Assembly (NCBI GenBank): GCA_052390275.1
Contig: JBQTHD010000039.1
Span: 1-39,399 of the forward strand
Length of the DNA stretch: 39,399 nt
Direction: 5' to 3'
From: JBQTHD01 sp052390275
Lineage (GTDB): Bacteria > Actinomycetota > Acidimicrobiia > Acidimicrobiales > AC-14
Position 1 is the stretch's first letter. Every line of letters starts with the position of its first letter. Below are positions 38,792 to 39,399 of the stretch, piece after piece. The notes beneath the pieces are model-generated. The model had not been told where the DNA came from. It made no database searches and was given only the letters and a program-made list of their open reading frames with translations. The position numbers and the translations under genes are program-made.

Positions 38792-39399
38792 TTGACGGTC
38801 CTGACCGGCTTGACCGCCGCCGTCCTGGCGGCCGCGGCCCTGGCCGCCACGCCCGTCACGGCCGCACCCACCGCCGCCGCTACGACAGCCCACGAGCTCA
38901 CCGTCACCGCCGCCCCCCGGTGGGGACCGAGTCGGCCCGGAGCCTGGACCACCTATGCGGTGACAGCGGCCAACCCGGGCCGGCGCAGCTTCGAGGGCCA
39001 TGTGGCCCTGGTGCCCGAGCCGGCGCCGGCCTCGGCTCCGGAGCCAAGCCCTCCGGGCGGGCCGGAGCCGGCCGCCGACCCCATCGTCATCGCCTTGGGC
39101 ACCACCGAGCTCACCGAGCCGGCCCGGGCCGGCCCAGCCCGCCGGGTCGCCGACCACCCCACCTATCGCAGCCCGGTGGTGCTGGCCGCCGGCGGCAGCC
39201 CCAAGCGCCTGAACGTGCCTGTGGTCGAAGCGCCCTATGGCTACCGGGCCGAGCTACGCGACCGGGCCGGGAACCTCCACGCCGCTTCGGACCCCGAGCC
39301 TCGGGCCCACGGCGACCGGCCCGTCCCCACGGTTGCCGTGCTGAGCCAGGACCCGGCCGCGCCCGCCCCCCGGTGGGGACCGAGTCGGCCCGGAGCCTG
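38792..39399 (+). CDS. Exported protein, cut by right edge
   Basis: A frame of at least 202 residues open to the window end. It begins with a signal peptide (LTGLTAAVLAAAALAATPVTAA) followed by VTAAPRWGPSRPGAWTTYAV, a beta-type domain and a Pro/Glu-rich stretch. Its stop is beyond the edge. The start may be TTG 38792 or TTG 38810; GGAG is only one base before the first and too far from the second. It follows the permease gene after seven bases, so the two are probably one operon. The final 36 bases repeat 38911-38946 exactly. Family unknown; related exported proteins often follow ABC-2 permeases. Confidence 0.65.
   Translation, partial: MTVLTGLTAAVLAAAALAATPVTAAPTAAATTAHELTVTAAPRWGPSRPGAWTTYAVTAANPGRRSFEGHVALVPEPAPASAPEPSPPGGPEPAADPIVIALGTTELTEPARAGPARRVADHPTYRSPVVLAAGGSPKRLNVPVVEAPYGYRAELRDRAGNLHAASDPEPRAHGDRPVPTVAVLSQDPAAPAPRWGPSRPGA
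38910..39399 (+). repeat. Exact 37-bp direct repeat ending at the window edge
   Basis: Bases 38910-38946 and 39363-39399 are identical (37 bp) in the same gene and same frame, encoding PRWGPSRPGA both times. The second copy ends exactly at the last base of the window. Confidence 0.9.

Overview
The window is about 39 kb of very GC-rich DNA (roughly 70% G+C). Coding is dense, GTG and TTG starts are frequent, and alanine, glycine and proline dominate the proteins. The gene content points to an actinobacterium: a bacterial XPB helicase beside its helicase-associated partner, an amt-glnK-glnD cluster, DUF6777 exported proteins and vapBC pairs. An uncultured member of the Acidimicrobiia is my best guess, but that is inference. 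No rRNA, tRNA, CRISPR array, transposase or phage structural gene was seen.

Layout. 1-2.8 kb, minus strand: a secreted protein cut by the left edge, a lipoprotein gene with an apparent frameshift, and a NuoF-like flavoprotein with a hexapeptide repeat insertion. 2.9-4.8 kb, plus: a protein ending in a YbjN domain. 4.9-9.3 kb, plus: an XPB-associated protein and the XPB helicase, which share a domain. 9.5-13.5 kb, plus: amtB, glnK and glnD, for ammonium uptake and PII signalling. 13.6-17.8 kb, minus: a four-gene block in which an Asp-rich exported protein followed by a DUF6777 protein occurs twice. 18.1-21.0 kb, minus: a large TPR regulator-type protein lacking the ATPase half. 21.2-26.6 kb: tag (3-methyladenine glycosylase), a tiny HTH gene, three vapBC toxin-antitoxin pairs, a DEAD-box RNA helicase and a Uma2-family nuclease-fold gene. 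26.7-37.6 kb, minus: a tightly overlapping seven-gene operon made of a large membrane protein, MoxR ATPase, DUF58 protein, two VWA membrane proteins, an MFS transporter and a beta-propeller protein. 37.7 kb to the right end, plus: an ABC-2 type permease and a truncated exported protein.

How the parts work together. The amt-glnK-glnD cluster is a standard nitrogen module. The XPB pair is probably a DNA repair or remodelling unit. The MoxR/DUF58/VWA operon resembles envelope-associated chaperone or assembly systems, here extended by a transporter and a propeller protein through overlapping codons. The most promising undescribed item is the duplicated Asp-rich/DUF6777 pair, which looks like a cell-surface module of unknown function. 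A second theme is short tandem repeats, usually about three copies, both in gaps (17, 14 and 23 bp periods) and inside genes (18 bp periods).
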